Of a stretch of DNA of 64,000 bases, positions 9,961 through 20,055 are shown piece after piece. The stretch is from Mixta sp031457955 (lineage in GTDB: Bacteria > Pseudomonadota > Gammaproteobacteria > Enterobacterales > Enterobacteriaceae). The stretch is taken from positions 507,202 through 571,201 of the forward strand of contig NZ_JAVDXN010000002.1 of the NCBI RefSeq assembly GCF_031457955.1, in the 5' to 3' direction. Every line of letters starts with the position of its first letter. The first letter of the stretch is position 1. The notes below the pieces were generated by a model. The model did not search any database and was not told where the DNA came from. It was given only the letters and a program-made list of their open reading frames with translations. A program made the position numbers and the translations under genes.

Positions 9961-10614
9961 ATGAATAATTTGAACGTAATTATTGCCGATGACCATCCAA
10001 TTGTTCTGTTTGGCATTCGTAAATCTCTTGAACAGATTGAATGGGTCAACGTAGTTGGTGAGTTTGAAGACTCGACAGCATTGATCAATAGCCTTTCTAA
10101 ACTGGACGCCAACGTCCTGATTACCGACCTCTCCATGCCTGGCGAAAAATATGGCGACGGCATTACGCTGATCAAATATATCAAACGCCACTATCCGGAT
10201 CTGTCGATTATTGTTCTGACCATGAACAATAACCCGGCAATCCTCAGCGCCGTGCTGGATCTGGATATCGAAGGCATCGTACTGAAACAGGGTGCGCCGA
10301 CCGACCTGCCGAAAGCGCTGGCGGCACTGCAGAAAGGGAAAAAATATACCCCGGAAAGCGTGGCCAAGCTGCTGGAGAAAATCAGCGCAGGCGGCTATGG
10401 CGATAAGCGCCTGTCGCCGAAAGAGAGCGAAGTGCTGCGCCTGTTCGCCGAAGGCTTCCTGGTGACTGAGATCGCCAAAAAGCTGAACCGCAGTATCAAA
10501 ACCATCAGTAGCCAGAAAAAATCAGCCATGATGAAGCTGGGCGTGGATAACGATATCGCCCTGCTGAACTACCTCTCCTCGGTCAGCACCACCGCACCGA
10601 TGGATAAAGAGTAA
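9961..10614 (+). CDS. rcsB: RcsB, response regulator of the Rcs phosphorelay
   Basis: 217 residues: a receiver domain with acidic pocket D10/D11 and phospho-acceptor D56 (in VLITDLSMPG), then a LuxR/FixJ-type helix-turn-helix (SPKESEVLRLFAEGFLVTEIAKKL). It controls capsule, motility and envelope genes as a homodimer or with partners such as RcsA. The chosen ATG starts one base after the rcsD stop and reproduces the known MNNxNVIIADDHPIV start; an upstream in-frame ATG at 9910 lies inside rcsD and is not needed. Nearly identical to E. coli RcsB along its length. Confidence 0.97.
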   Translation: MNNLNVIIADDHPIVLFGIRKSLEQIEWVNVVGEFEDSTALINSLSKLDANVLITDLSMPGEKYGDGITLIKYIKRHYPDLSIIVLTMNNNPAILSAVLDLDIEGIVLKQGAPTDLPKALAALQKGKKYTPESVAKLLEKISAGGYGDKRLSPKESEVLRLFAEGFLVTEIAKKLNRSIKTISSQKKSAMMKLGVDNDIALLNYLSSVSTTAPMDKE

Positions 10615-10621
10615 ATCTGAG

Positions 10622-10648
10622 TAACGCGTCAGGGAGGACGCGTTATTA
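10622..10648 (+). terminator. Candidate terminator after rcsB
   Basis: A 9-bp perfect stem (TAACGCGTC / GACGCGTTA) with a 6-base loop starts 8 bases after the rcsB stop. It is followed by a short, weak T-rich stretch, so termination may be partial. rcsC converges from the other side. Confidence 0.55.
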
Positions 10649-10712
10649 TCAATCGGCACCGATAAACAGACCCAACGCCAGCATTGGGTGCGTTTTAGAT
10701 AGCGCTGCTGCC

Positions 10713-13568
10713 TTACACGCCACGTATTTTCCTGACGCGCTCGGCATAGATCGCCAGCGAGGTTTTTAACGTATCCAGCGTGACCGGCTTCGACAGACAA
10801 TTATCCATACCCGCCTCCATACAACGCTGTTTCTCTTCCGCCAGCGCATTCGCCGTTACGCCAATAACCGGGAAGGTTTGCCCAAGCTGGCGCAGACGCT
10901 GCGTTAAGCGATAGCCATCCATATTCGGCATATTCACGTCGGTAAGCACGATATCGATTTCGCTGCGGCTAATCACATTCAACGCATCCACGCCATCCTG
11001 CGCGGTTTTTACCCGATATCCCAGCGAGCTAAGCTGATCGGAAAGCAGCATGCGGTTGATCGGATGATCGTCCACCACCAGAATCAAAATGTCATGATTA
11101 TCAATGCCGGGCTGCTCCGGCACCGGCAGCGACGCCAGGCCATCCGGCACGTCCACCACCACGCTATAGATTCTGCCCAGCAGGGCTGGCAGCTCGTGCG
11201 GCATCGCGGTGCTGTAGATCCAGCGCCCAGGTTTGAGTTCATACGGCACATCAATATGCGCACCGTCAAAGGTGATAATCGCGCGCACCGGCAGCTCCGG
11301 CTGGAAATCATAATCGGTAATGATCACGTCATCCGCGCCCCACTCGCCATCGTCAAGACGCCGCACCTGAATACCATGCGCCTGCAACAGCCGGGTCATA
11401 AAGTCAGAGAGCGCATCGTTACGCAACGCCAGCCAGATCTGCTTATCTTCCAGACCTTCATGCAGCACCGGCGCCATCACCTGGCTGTTATAGAGCGGAA
11501 TGCGCACAATAAACTGGCTGCCCATGCCCGGCTCCGATTCCACTTCAATATCACCGTCCATCATATTGATCAGCTTTTCACAGATCGCCAGCCCAAGGCC
11601 GGTTCCCTGGAAATTCCGCTGCACCCCGGTGCCGACCTGGAAGAAAGGATCGAACAGGCGGGTGATCTCTTTATTGGCAATGCCAACGCCGGTATCACGC
11701 ACGCGCACCGCCAGATAGCCCTGACGAATATAGGCATGCAAAATAATGCAGCCGGTATGGGTGAATTTGATGGCGTTGTTAAGCAGGTTGGAAATCACCT
11801 GCTGCAGGCGCATCGGATCGCCATCCAGCGCCACCGGCACGTCATATTCAATAAAGCAGTAGAGCGTCAGGCGCTTTTTCACCACCAGCGATAAATAGTT
11901 GGCGGTGATATGGGTAATGATCTCGCGCGGCGCAAAAGGACGCGGTTCGATTTGCAGCTGTTCCGACTCAATTTTCGAGAAGTCGAGAATATCGCTGATG
12001 ATTTTCAGCAGCAGGCTGGAGGAGTTATTCATTGCCGTGACCAGCGAATCCACCCCTTTCGGCAGCTGCTTGGTCTGCAATAAATCGAGGTTACCGATAA
12101 TGCCATACAGCGGCGTGCGCAGCTCATGGCTGACGGTCGCCAGGAACATCGACTTCGACTGGCTCGCCTGCTCGGCCGCCTGCGCCATCTCCTGCAGCGA
12201 CTCTTCCATTTTCACGCGCGCGCTTACATCCACCAGCACGCAAATCGCCACGTTTTCATTGCGATAGCGTGAGTGAACGAAACTGATTTGCAGGTTGGTA
12301 TTGCTGCCGGTCAGCAGATCAACAAAATTTACCTGCTGACCGCTGATGATTTCCGTCAGCTTCTGGCGATCTTCCTGCGTCAGCATGGTGAGATAGTTAT
12401 GCGCCAGCTCGTTACTCAGAATATTGGTGCCGTCGCGGGTACGCAAAATACAGATGCCCACCGGCGCGGAAGCAACAATTTTGCGGTTAAACTGCTCATG
12501 CTCTTCCAGCCGGTGCGCGTTCTCTTCCGCTGGCAGAAACATGCGCCTCTCAAACAGCCAGGCCAGCGTAAACAGAATAATCGCGCTGATCAAATTCAGC
12601 AGAATGGCATTAATCATCAGCAGCTTCAGCCGATCCACCAGCACATCGGTCGGCACTGAATAGATAATGCTCAGGTTTGAAGGATGCAGATTTTTCTTCA
12701 GCACCAGCTGCTTATAGCTGTCGACATAGCCAAACCAGGCTTTTTCATCATCAGGCACGTCATCAAGCGAGAAAGCCACCCGGCCGCGATTGGATGACAG
12801 CACCGGCTGATTCGCTTCATTAACCAGCGTGGCGGTAACCGGCAGGCTGCCTGGCGTAACAAAATCATCGATGCGGATGTTTTGCTCAATCCCCAGCAGC
12901 GCTTCCAGTTTGTTAGCGATATAGATCGGCGTAACCATATAGAAATAGCCGATGCCGGGTTGCCCGTTATTGCTTACCCAGTAAAGGCTGCTTTTGCGCT
13001 CGTCTTCACTGCTGTTGCGGTAGCGCAAAATACGTTCATGCAGGGTTTTCACCGTGCGTTCGCGATCGACCGAGCCGTTGCCAATGCCGAAGTCAGCCAT
13101 ACAAAACCCTTCGCCGCCGATAAAAAATACCCGGTTCAGCTCATAGGCGGAGGCGAAGTTGGTTTTCCAGTAGTTAAGGAAATAGCTGAGCGACTCCAGC
13201 GAACTGCGCCAGGTATTGCTCATTGCGGAGCAGTTTGAATTAGCGACCAGCGGATAAAACTGCGGCAGCGTGACTTTACCGGGGAAGACGCCGTTCAGCA
13301 CGTCCGTGCCGTTAGCGCTGTTGCTAAGGCGGTTTTCCGCAATGAACTTTAGCTCGCGGGTGATATCGGTGGAGTGACGCACATACCACTGCGCCTGATC
13401 GTAGTTAAGCGTAAACTCCTGACGCACCTGCGCTTCTTGCTCATGCAGAATGCTGATAACGTAGAACGCGGTTAGCAGCGCTCCCAGCGACCAGAGCATC
13501 AGCGCCAGCGCGCGGAACAGGTAGCGGGAAATCCTTAGCGTAGTGCGAAACGAAACGAGATATTTCAA
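10713..13568 (-). CDS. rcsC: RcsC, hybrid sensor histidine kinase of the Rcs phosphorelay
   Basis: RcsC autophosphorylates and passes phosphate to RcsD; it can also act as a phosphatase. 951 residues: membrane segment at about 20-40, a periplasmic sensor region, a second membrane segment near 320-340, a PAS-like linker, a HisKA domain with His481 in FLATVSHELRTPLYG, a HATPase domain with the DTGVGI and GTGLGLAI boxes, the RcsC-specific ABL domain, and a receiver with Asp877 in IVLTDVNMPNMDGY. Transcribed convergently toward rcsB, as in E. coli, leaving a 98-base spacer. Length and start (MKYLVSFRTTLRISRYLFRAL) match the family. Confidence 0.96.
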   Translation of the reverse strand: MKYLVSFRTTLRISRYLFRALALMLWSLGALLTAFYVISILHEQEAQVRQEFTLNYDQAQWYVRHSTDITRELKFIAENRLSNSANGTDVLNGVFPGKVTLPQFYPLVANSNCSAMSNTWRSSLESLSYFLNYWKTNFASAYELNRVFFIGGEGFCMADFGIGNGSVDRERTVKTLHERILRYRNSSEDERKSSLYWVSNNGQPGIGYFYMVTPIYIANKLEALLGIEQNIRIDDFVTPGSLPVTATLVNEANQPVLSSNRGRVAFSLDDVPDDEKAWFGYVDSYKQLVLKKNLHPSNLSIIYSVPTDVLVDRLKLLMINAILLNLISAIILFTLAWLFERRMFLPAEENAHRLEEHEQFNRKIVASAPVGICILRTRDGTNILSNELAHNYLTMLTQEDRQKLTEIISGQQVNFVDLLTGSNTNLQISFVHSRYRNENVAICVLVDVSARVKMEESLQEMAQAAEQASQSKSMFLATVSHELRTPLYGIIGNLDLLQTKQLPKGVDSLVTAMNNSSSLLLKIISDILDFSKIESEQLQIEPRPFAPREIITHITANYLSLVVKKRLTLYCFIEYDVPVALDGDPMRLQQVISNLLNNAIKFTHTGCIILHAYIRQGYLAVRVRDTGVGIANKEITRLFDPFFQVGTGVQRNFQGTGLGLAICEKLINMMDGDIEVESEPGMGSQFIVRIPLYNSQVMAPVLHEGLEDKQIWLALRNDALSDFMTRLLQAHGIQVRRLDDGEWGADDVIITDYDFQPELPVRAIITFDGAHIDVPYELKPGRWIYSTAMPHELPALLGRIYSVVVDVPDGLASLPVPEQPGIDNHDILILVVDDHPINRMLLSDQLSSLGYRVKTAQDGVDALNVISRSEIDIVLTDVNMPNMDGYRLTQRLRQLGQTFPVIGVTANALAEEKQRCMEAGMDNCLSKPVTLDTLKTSLAIYAERVRKIRGV

Positions 13569-13738
13569 GGGAAACCTGGGCGCAACCGCCGATGATTAAA
13601 AATTTTTGATCCCGCTACAGTAGCCGCAGACGGCGAAAAAAGCCAGCCGGGCGCAGCATCCGCAGCAGAAATGGGAAAGCGCTTAGCGCAGCGCGTGGCT
13701 TATCGCCCGTGCTGCGCTGCGCCAGCCAAAGCCAGACA

Positions 13739-13772
13739 TAAAAAAACGGGCCAGCAGCACGCTGACCCGTTG
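13739..13772 (-). terminator. Rho-independent terminator of gyrA
   Basis: Read on the minus strand: AACGGGTCAGC, loop GTGCT, GCTGGCCCGTT (11 pairs, one G-U), then a run of seven Ts. It lies about 75 bases past the gyrA stop and before rcsC. Confidence 0.85.
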
Positions 13773-13845
13773 TTGATACGCTTAACGGCTTCCTGTTTCA
13801 TCACGCCGCTAACAGCCAGACGACGATGAAACAGCCAGCAGACGA

Positions 13846-16482
13846 TTACTCTTCTTCGCCGTCCACGGTGTCGTCGTCAGTTTCCACTTCCGGGGCGATA
13901 TCCTCCTCCCCTTCCGCGACACTGCCATCGATCGCGTCCAGCTCTTCTTCTTCTACCGGCTCAGCCACACGCTGCAGGCCAACCACGTTCTCATCCGCTG
14001 CGGTACGGATCAGAATCACGCCCTGAGTGTTACGGCCAACAATGCTGACTTCCGATACGCGGGTGCGCACCAGGGTTCCGGCATCGGTGATCATCATGAT
14101 CTGATCGCTGTCTTCCACCTGCACCGCGCCAATAACCGGCCCGTTGCGATCGGTGACTTTGATCGAGATAACGCCCTGCGTCGCACGCGATTTGGTCGGG
14201 TATTCGCTGTTAGCGGTACGTTTACCGTAGCCGTTCTGCGTTACCGTCAGGATTGCGCCTTCATCACGCGGCACGATCAGCGAAACCACGCGATCGTTTT
14301 CCGCAAGCTTGATGCCGCGCACGCCGGAAGCGGTACGGCCCATGGCGCGTACGGCCTGCTCAGAGAAGCGCACCACTTTACCGGCGGCGGAGAACAGCAT
14401 CACTTCGTTGCTGCCTTCGGTCAGCGCCACGCCGATCAGCTCATCATCTTCACGCAGGTTGACGGCAATAATACCGGCGCTGCGCGGACGGCTGAACTCG
14501 GTCAGCGAGGTTTTCTTCACGGTCCCGCTGGCGGTCGCCATAAAGATATTGGTGCCTTCGGTATATTCACGCACCGGCAGAATGGCGGTGATACGTTCGT
14601 TGGCTTCCAGCGGCAGCAGGTTGACGATAGGACGTCCACGCGCGCCACGGCTCGCTTCCGGTAGCTGATAGACTTTCATCCAGTAGAGTCGACCACGGCT
14701 GGAGAAGCAGAGGATAGTATCGTGCGTGTTCGCCACCAGCAGGCGATCGATAAAGTCCTCTTCTTTAATGCGCGCCGCCGATTTCCCTTTACCGCCGCGA
14801 CGCTGCGCTTCGTAATCGGAAAGCGGCTGATACTTCACGTAGCCCTGATGCGACAGGGTCACTACCACATCTTCCTGATTGATCAGATCTTCGATATTAA
14901 TATCGGCGCTGTTGGCGGTGATTTCGGTACGGCGCTGGTCGCCAAACTGGTCGCGAATCGCTTCCAGCTCTTCACGGATCACTTCCATCAGGCGCTCGGC
15001 GCTTTCCAGAATATGGATCAGCTCGGCGATCTGCTCCAGCAGCGCTTTGTACTCGTCCAGCAGCTTCTCATGTTCCAGACCGGTCAGCTTCTGCAGACGC
15101 AAATCAAGAATGGCCTGCGCCTGCTGCTCGGTCAGGTAGTAGCGACCGTCGCGAATACCAAACTGCTCTTCCAGCCACTCAGGACGTGCGGCGTTATCGC
15201 CCGCGCGTTCCAGCATGGCGGAAACGTGGCCCAGCTCCCACGCCTGCGCAATCAGTCCGGCTTTTGCTTCGGCTGGCGTCGGCGCGCGACGGATCAGCTC
15301 GATAATCGGATCGATATTCGCCAGCGCAATCGCCAGACCTTCCAGGATATGCGCGCGATCGCGGGCTTTACGCAGCTCATAAATCGTACGGCGCGTCACC
15401 ACTTCGCGGCGGTGACGAACGAAGGCTTCAAGGATATCCTTCAGCGCCATAATCTTCGGCTGGCCCTGATGCAGCGCCACCATATTGATACCGAAAGAGA
15501 CCTGCAGCTGCGTCAGCGAATAGAGATTATTCAGCACCACTTCCGCTACCGCATCGCGTTTCACTTCAATCACGATGCGCATACCGTCTTTATCAGACTC
15601 GTCGCGCAGCGCGCTGATGCCTTCGATACGCTTGTCTTTCACCAGCTCCGCGATTTTCTCAATCAGGCGCGCTTTGTTGACCTGATAGGGAATTTCGTGA
15701 ATCACGATGGTTTCACGGTTGGTTTTGGCATCGGTTTCCACCTCGCCACGCGCGCGGATATAGATTTTACCGCGCCCGGTACGATAGGCCTCTTCGATAC
15801 CGCGACGACCGTTGATGATGGCAGCAGTAGGGAAATCCGGTCCCGGGATATGCTCCATCAGCCCTTCGACGCTGATATTCTCATCATCGATATAGGCCAG
15901 ACAGCCGTTAATCACTTCGGTTAGGTTATGCGGCGGAATATTGGTCGCCATACCTACCGCGATGCCGGAGGAACCGTTGACCAGCAGGTTAGGCACTTTG
16001 GTCGGCAATACTTCCGGAATCTGTTCGGTGCCGTCGTAGTTCGGCACAAAATCAACGGTCTCTTTATCCAGATCCGCCAACAGCTCGTGGGCAATTTTTG
16101 ACATACGCACTTCGGTGTAACGCATCGCCGCGGCAGAGTCGCCGTCAATGGAACCGAAGTTGCCCTGCCCATCCACCAGCATATAACGCAGCGAGAACGG
16201 CTGCGCCATACGCACGATGGTGTCATAAACGGCGGAGTCGCCGTGCGGGTGATATTTACCGATGACGTCGCCAACGACACGGGCAGATTTTTTGTAAGGT
16301 TTGTTCCAGTCGTTCCCCAGCACGCTCATGGCAAAAAGCACGCGGCGATGGACAGGTTTCAGGCCATCGCGAACATCTGGTAATGCACGGCCAACGATGA
16401 CCGACATGGCGTAATCGAGGTAAGAGCTTTTCAGTTCTTCTTCGATATTAACCGGTGTGATTTCTCTGGCAAGGTCGCTCAT
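13846..16482 (-). CDS. gyrA: DNA gyrase subunit A
   Basis: GyrA is the breakage-reunion subunit of the A2B2 type II topoisomerase that introduces negative supercoils with ATP. 878 residues, the usual enterobacterial length. The N-terminal DNA cleavage domain contains GKYHPHGDSAVYDTIVRMAQ with Ser83 and Asp87, the quinolone-resistance hot spots, both in the wild-type state. The catalytic tyrosine lies in AAMRYTEVRMSKIA (Tyr122). A coiled-coil gate (EYKALLEQIAEL region) follows. The C-terminal beta-pinwheel includes the GyrA box QRRGGKG. The tail is strongly acidic. It is a single gene with its own terminator and lies divergent from ubiG, as in E. coli. Confidence 0.98.
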   Translation of the reverse strand: MSDLAREITPVNIEEELKSSYLDYAMSVIVGRALPDVRDGLKPVHRRVLFAMSVLGNDWNKPYKKSARVVGDVIGKYHPHGDSAVYDTIVRMAQPFSLRYMLVDGQGNFGSIDGDSAAAMRYTEVRMSKIAHELLADLDKETVDFVPNYDGTEQIPEVLPTKVPNLLVNGSSGIAVGMATNIPPHNLTEVINGCLAYIDDENISVEGLMEHIPGPDFPTAAIINGRRGIEEAYRTGRGKIYIRARGEVETDAKTNRETIVIHEIPYQVNKARLIEKIAELVKDKRIEGISALRDESDKDGMRIVIEVKRDAVAEVVLNNLYSLTQLQVSFGINMVALHQGQPKIMALKDILEAFVRHRREVVTRRTIYELRKARDRAHILEGLAIALANIDPIIELIRRAPTPAEAKAGLIAQAWELGHVSAMLERAGDNAARPEWLEEQFGIRDGRYYLTEQQAQAILDLRLQKLTGLEHEKLLDEYKALLEQIAELIHILESAERLMEVIREELEAIRDQFGDQRRTEITANSADINIEDLINQEDVVVTLSHQGYVKYQPLSDYEAQRRGGKGKSAARIKEEDFIDRLLVANTHDTILCFSSRGRLYWMKVYQLPEASRGARGRPIVNLLPLEANERITAILPVREYTEGTNIFMATASGTVKKTSLTEFSRPRSAGIIAVNLREDDELIGVALTEGSNEVMLFSAAGKVVRFSEQAVRAMGRTASGVRGIKLAENDRVVSLIVPRDEGAILTVTQNGYGKRTANSEYPTKSRATQGVISIKVTDRNGPVIGAVQVEDSDQIMMITDAGTLVRTRVSEVSIVGRNTQGVILIRTAADENVVGLQRVAEPVEEEELDAIDGSVAEGEEDIAPEVETDDDTVDGEEE

Positions 16483-16656
16483 GGAGCCGCTATCCCTCTA
16501 CATTTATCCCGGATTTAAAGGTGCGAAAGTATATCACATTGCAATGATTCGGTGAACGGAAAGCAGCGTTTAAAGCGCGCTTTCACCTTTGGCGCGTCGT
16601 GCTGATTGCCACGAGAAGATGTATACTCCGGGAAACTTTGTCAGGAGATGAAAAAG

Positions 16657-17379
16657 ATGAATGCAAGCGCGCAGATCAACAATGTGGATCAGGCTGAAAT
16701 CGCCAAATTTGAAGCGGTGGCATCACGCTGGTGGGATCTGGAAGGCGAGTTTAAGCCGCTGCATCGCATTAATCCGCTGCGCCTTGGTTATATTGCCCAG
16801 CACGCGGGCGGACTGTTCGGCAAGAAAGTGCTGGATGTCGGCTGCGGCGGCGGGATCCTTGCTGAAAGCATGGCGCGTGAAGGCGCGCAGGTGACCGGCC
16901 TGGATATGGGCGCGGAGCCGCTGGAAGTGGCGCGTCTGCATGCGCTGGAAAGCGGCGTCACGGTGGATTATGTGCAGCAAACGGTGGAAGATCACGCCGA
17001 GCAGCACGCGGGCAGCTATGACATCGTGACCTGTATGGAGATGCTGGAGCATGTGCCGGATCCGCGCTCGGTGGTGCTGGCCTGCGCCCGTCTGGTTAAA
17101 CCGGGCGGCGAAGTCTTTTTCTCGACCATTAACCGCAACGCGAAATCCTGGCTGATGGCGGTAGTGGGCGCGGAATATGTGCTGCGCATGGTGCCGCGCG
17201 GCACCCACGATGCGAAAAAGTTTATTCGCCCGGCAGAGCTGCTGCACTGGGTGGATGAAACCCCGCTGCGCGAAAAGCACATCATCGGCCTGCACTATAA
17301 CCCGCTGCGCGACAGCTTCCGTCTCGCGCCCGGCGTTGACGTCAACTATATGCTGCATACGCACCACGGCGAAAGCTGA
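16657..17379 (+). CDS. ubiG: Ubiquinone biosynthesis O-methyltransferase
   Basis: UbiG performs both O-methylation steps of ubiquinone synthesis using S-adenosylmethionine. From this ATG the protein has 240 residues, exactly the E. coli length. The class I methyltransferase fold shows SAM motif I VLDVGCGGGILAE, acidic loop TGLDMG, and motif EMLEHVPDP. AGGAG at 16643-16647 is ideally placed (9 bases) for this start; the in-frame ATGs at 16606 and 16648 are too early or too close to it. Divergent from gyrA. Confidence 0.96.
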   Translation: MNASAQINNVDQAEIAKFEAVASRWWDLEGEFKPLHRINPLRLGYIAQHAGGLFGKKVLDVGCGGGILAESMAREGAQVTGLDMGAEPLEVARLHALESGVTVDYVQQTVEDHAEQHAGSYDIVTCMEMLEHVPDPRSVVLACARLVKPGGEVFFSTINRNAKSWLMAVVGAEYVLRMVPRGTHDAKKFIRPAELLHWVDETPLREKHIIGLHYNPLRDSFRLAPGVDVNYMLHTHHGES

Positions 17380-17413
17380 TTGCCCGCAGGCGCGCAGTGA
17401 GCGATCCTCGCGC

Positions 17414-18334
17414 CTACAGATGAAAATGGCTGGCCTGTAGCTCTCGCTCCAGCCAGCCAAGGAAGCATTTTATTTTGTCCTTTTTTTCGCTGCCGTGAGG
17501 AAACACCAGATGATGGGCGCTCACCGGCATGGCGAAACTGTCGTCGAAAACCGGCACCAGCTTTCCCGTGCGAATATAGTCCTGCGCCAGCAGATCGCTC
17601 TCCAGAATAAATCCCATATTCATGCAGGCGGCTTCAAAGCTCATATAGGAGCGATCGAAGCTAAAAACCACATTTTTATTTTTGCACTCAACGCCATGCC
17701 ATGAAAACCAGACGTCCCAGCCAATCAGCGTAATTTCTGAGTTAATTAATTCGTTGAGCATCAGTTGCTCAGGATGGCTTACCGGGTTGCGCGCCAGATA
17801 GTCCGGCGAGGCCAGCACAATCATTTTTTCATTTTTAATGGTTTTAACATTTAACGTCGACCATTCCGCCAGCCCGTGGCGAATATCAATATCCAGATTA
17901 TCGCGGGCAAACTGCAAATTTTCATAAGAACAGGTGACGTTAAGCTGGATATCGGGATGCGCGTGCCGGAAGGTGTCCAGACGCTTCATGAGCCACAGCA
18001 GCCCAAAACTGGGCGAGGAGTGAACCCGTAAATGCTCATGATGGATATCATGAATAGCCTTTTCCGTGGCCCGCCCAATTACCGTCAGCGGACCGGCGAT
18101 CTCTTTTAGATAAACTTCTCCCGTTAACGTCAATACCACGCCTTTGCCGCTACGGGTAAACAGTTTCTTACCTAAAAACTGCTCCAGCGCGGCGATCTGA
18201 TGGCTTACCGCAGAGGCCGTAACGTTTAAATTCTCTGCCGCGCTATTCAGGCTGCCGCTGTTCGCCACTTCAATAAAAGCTAATAAATTTTTTAGCGAGG
18301 GTAAAGGAAGCGTCTTTTTTTTGTGGCCCGTCAC
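17414..18334 (-). CDS. LysR-family transcriptional regulator
   Basis: 306 residues with an N-terminal winged helix (LPSLKNLLAFIEVANSGSLN, then ASAVSHQIAALEQFLGKKLF) and a substrate-binding domain of the GcvA-like type. The GTG at 18334 is preceded by AGGAG with a 6-base spacer, which decides the start. It is divergent from the MFS-SDR-transketolase operon across 357 bases, the usual arrangement for a LysR activator of the neighbouring operon. The inducer is unknown. The gene is more AT-rich than gyrA and ubiG, which fits acquisition with the adjacent operon. Confidence 0.85.
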   Translation of the reverse strand: MTGHKKKTLPLPSLKNLLAFIEVANSGSLNSAAENLNVTASAVSHQIAALEQFLGKKLFTRSGKGVVLTLTGEVYLKEIAGPLTVIGRATEKAIHDIHHEHLRVHSSPSFGLLWLMKRLDTFRHAHPDIQLNVTCSYENLQFARDNLDIDIRHGLAEWSTLNVKTIKNEKMIVLASPDYLARNPVSHPEQLMLNELINSEITLIGWDVWFSWHGVECKNKNVVFSFDRSYMSFEAACMNMGFILESDLLAQDYIRTGKLVPVFDDSFAMPVSAHHLVFPHGSEKKDKIKCFLGWLERELQASHFHL

Positions 18335-18691
18335 AGTATGCTCCTGAAATGATCATTTTCGCCGCCTGAGATTTTATTGTGCCGCAGCATAACCAACAAT
18401 GAAATCGCCACGTTTTTCTCATTCACCCGCTTAAGCTTTTCACAACATAAACGTGACAACGTTAGCAATAATTTATTTCCATGCTTGACTTACCCCGTCT
18501 GACTGGATTGAGAAAAAGGCATGCGCGCTTGACCGCTCTCACGAATCAAGTTTTTCTCAGCCACAACTGAATTTTTTTAACTTCCCATTTATTTTTTAGC
18601 GCATATAGTCAAGCCATCTTATTTAATCGAACCTCATAAAAAAAATGTAATTAAAACTATTTACGACGCCATTTATTTAAGAGGCTACTCT
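18335..18691. promoter_or_regulatory. Divergent control region between the LysR gene and the transporter operon
   Basis: 357 AT-rich bases with no credible open frame. It must contain both divergent promoters and the LysR operator. I can see several T-N11-A type imperfect dyads but none that stands out enough to name. Confidence 0.5.
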
Positions 18692-20020
18692 ATGTTGAAA
18701 ACAGACGCTGTGCTATTAGCATCAGACCGGAAAACCCATTATCGTTTTATTGTGCTTGCGCTGATATTTATTGTTTACGCTGTTAATTACGCTGACAGAA
18801 CGAATATTGGCGCGGTGCTGCCTTTTATTATTGAAGAGTTTCAGATAAATAATTTCGAGGCGGGCGCCATTGCCAGTATGTTTTTCCTTGGCTACGCCAT
18901 AAGCCAGATCCCCGCCGGTTTTTTTATGGCAAAAAAAGGCATTCGTGGCATGGTTGCCCTTTCAATATTTGGTTTCTCATTTTTTACCTGGCTGATGGGC
19001 ACCGCTTCATCGGTGGTGGGATTAAAATGGATTCGGCTGGGGCTGGGGCTAAGCGAAGGGCCGTGCCCGGTGGGCCTCGCCTCAACCATTAATAACTGGT
19101 TTCCCGCCAAAGAGAAAGCCACTGCCACCGGCGTATTTATCGCTGCCACCATGTTTGCCCCGATTATTGTTCCACCGCTGGCGGTCTGGATTGCGCTCGA
19201 ATATGGCTGGCGCTGGGTATTTTTCTCTTTCGCTATTCCTGGCATGGTGGTTGCCGTTGCCTGGTATCTGTTAGTAAAAAGCAAACCTGAAGAGAGCCGC
19301 TTTGTCGCGCAAAGCGAGCTGGATATCATTCAGGCCGATCGCCAACCGGGTAGGCAGGCGCGCAAGAATTTAGTTATGCATCCTAAATTCGCGCTACTCG
19401 ATCGTATTATTCGCGTGAAAAAGCTGGAGCCAATTAGTCGGGCTAAAGATCTGTTTAAGTCTAAAAACATTATTGGTGATTTCCTCGCTTATTTTATGAT
19501 GGTCAGCGTACTTTATGGCTTGCTGACCTGGATACCGCTTTATTTAGTACAGGAAAAAGGCTTTACCTTTCTGAATATGGGTTTTGTCGCCACCATGCCC
19601 TGCCTGGGTGGATTAATTGGCGCCATCGGCGGCGGTTATATTTCTGATAAATTACTTGGCAAACGCCGCAAGCCCACCATGATGTTCACCGCCATGACCA
19701 CCGTTATTATGATGTTGGTGATGCTTAATATTTCCGGCGACACCGTCACTATTTGTCTCGGCCTGTTTTTTGTCGGGCTGTGCCTCAATATCGGCTGGCC
19801 TGCCTTTACCGCCTACGGCATGGCGGTTGCTGACAGTAAAACCTATCCCATCGCCGCCTCCATTATTAATAGCGGCGGTAATTTAGGCGGCTTTGTTTCG
19901 CCGATGGTAGCCGGTTTTTTACTGGATAAAACCGGCAGCTTTAATGCGGTATTCACCTATTTCGGTATTTGCGCGGCGGCAGGACTGGTGCTTATTTGCC
20001 TGCTCGACGAGCCGGAATAA
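18692..20020 (+). CDS. MFS transporter of the anion:cation symporter (ACS) family
   Basis: 442 residues with 12 hydrophobic segments. The early signature VYAVNYADRTNIGAVLPFI, the GxxxAxxxxGP-like RLGLGLSEGPCPVGLAST and WRWVFFSFAIPG segments are those of ACS-family sugar-acid/proton symporters (the GudP, GarP and RhmT group). The likely substrate is therefore an organic anion such as a sugar acid, but the exact compound is not readable. GAGG sits just upstream of ATG 18692. First gene of an operon with the SDR and the two transketolase subunits (36-, 21- and minus 1-base spacings). Confidence 0.85.
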   Translation: MLKTDAVLLASDRKTHYRFIVLALIFIVYAVNYADRTNIGAVLPFIIEEFQINNFEAGAIASMFFLGYAISQIPAGFFMAKKGIRGMVALSIFGFSFFTWLMGTASSVVGLKWIRLGLGLSEGPCPVGLASTINNWFPAKEKATATGVFIAATMFAPIIVPPLAVWIALEYGWRWVFFSFAIPGMVVAVAWYLLVKSKPEESRFVAQSELDIIQADRQPGRQARKNLVMHPKFALLDRIIRVKKLEPISRAKDLFKSKNIIGDFLAYFMMVSVLYGLLTWIPLYLVQEKGFTFLNMGFVATMPCLGGLIGAIGGGYISDKLLGKRRKPTMMFTAMTTVIMMLVMLNISGDTVTICLGLFFVGLCLNIGWPAFTAYGMAVADSKTYPIAASIINSGGNLGGFVSPMVAGFLLDKTGSFNAVFTYFGICAAAGLVLICLLDEPE

Positions 20021-20055
20021 TCCACGCGTTATTACGTTCTAGCAAGGAGTTGATT

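Noticed and set aside
16140..16260. Fluoroquinolone-resistance substitutions in gyrA
   Set aside because: Ser83 and Asp87 positions are wild type.
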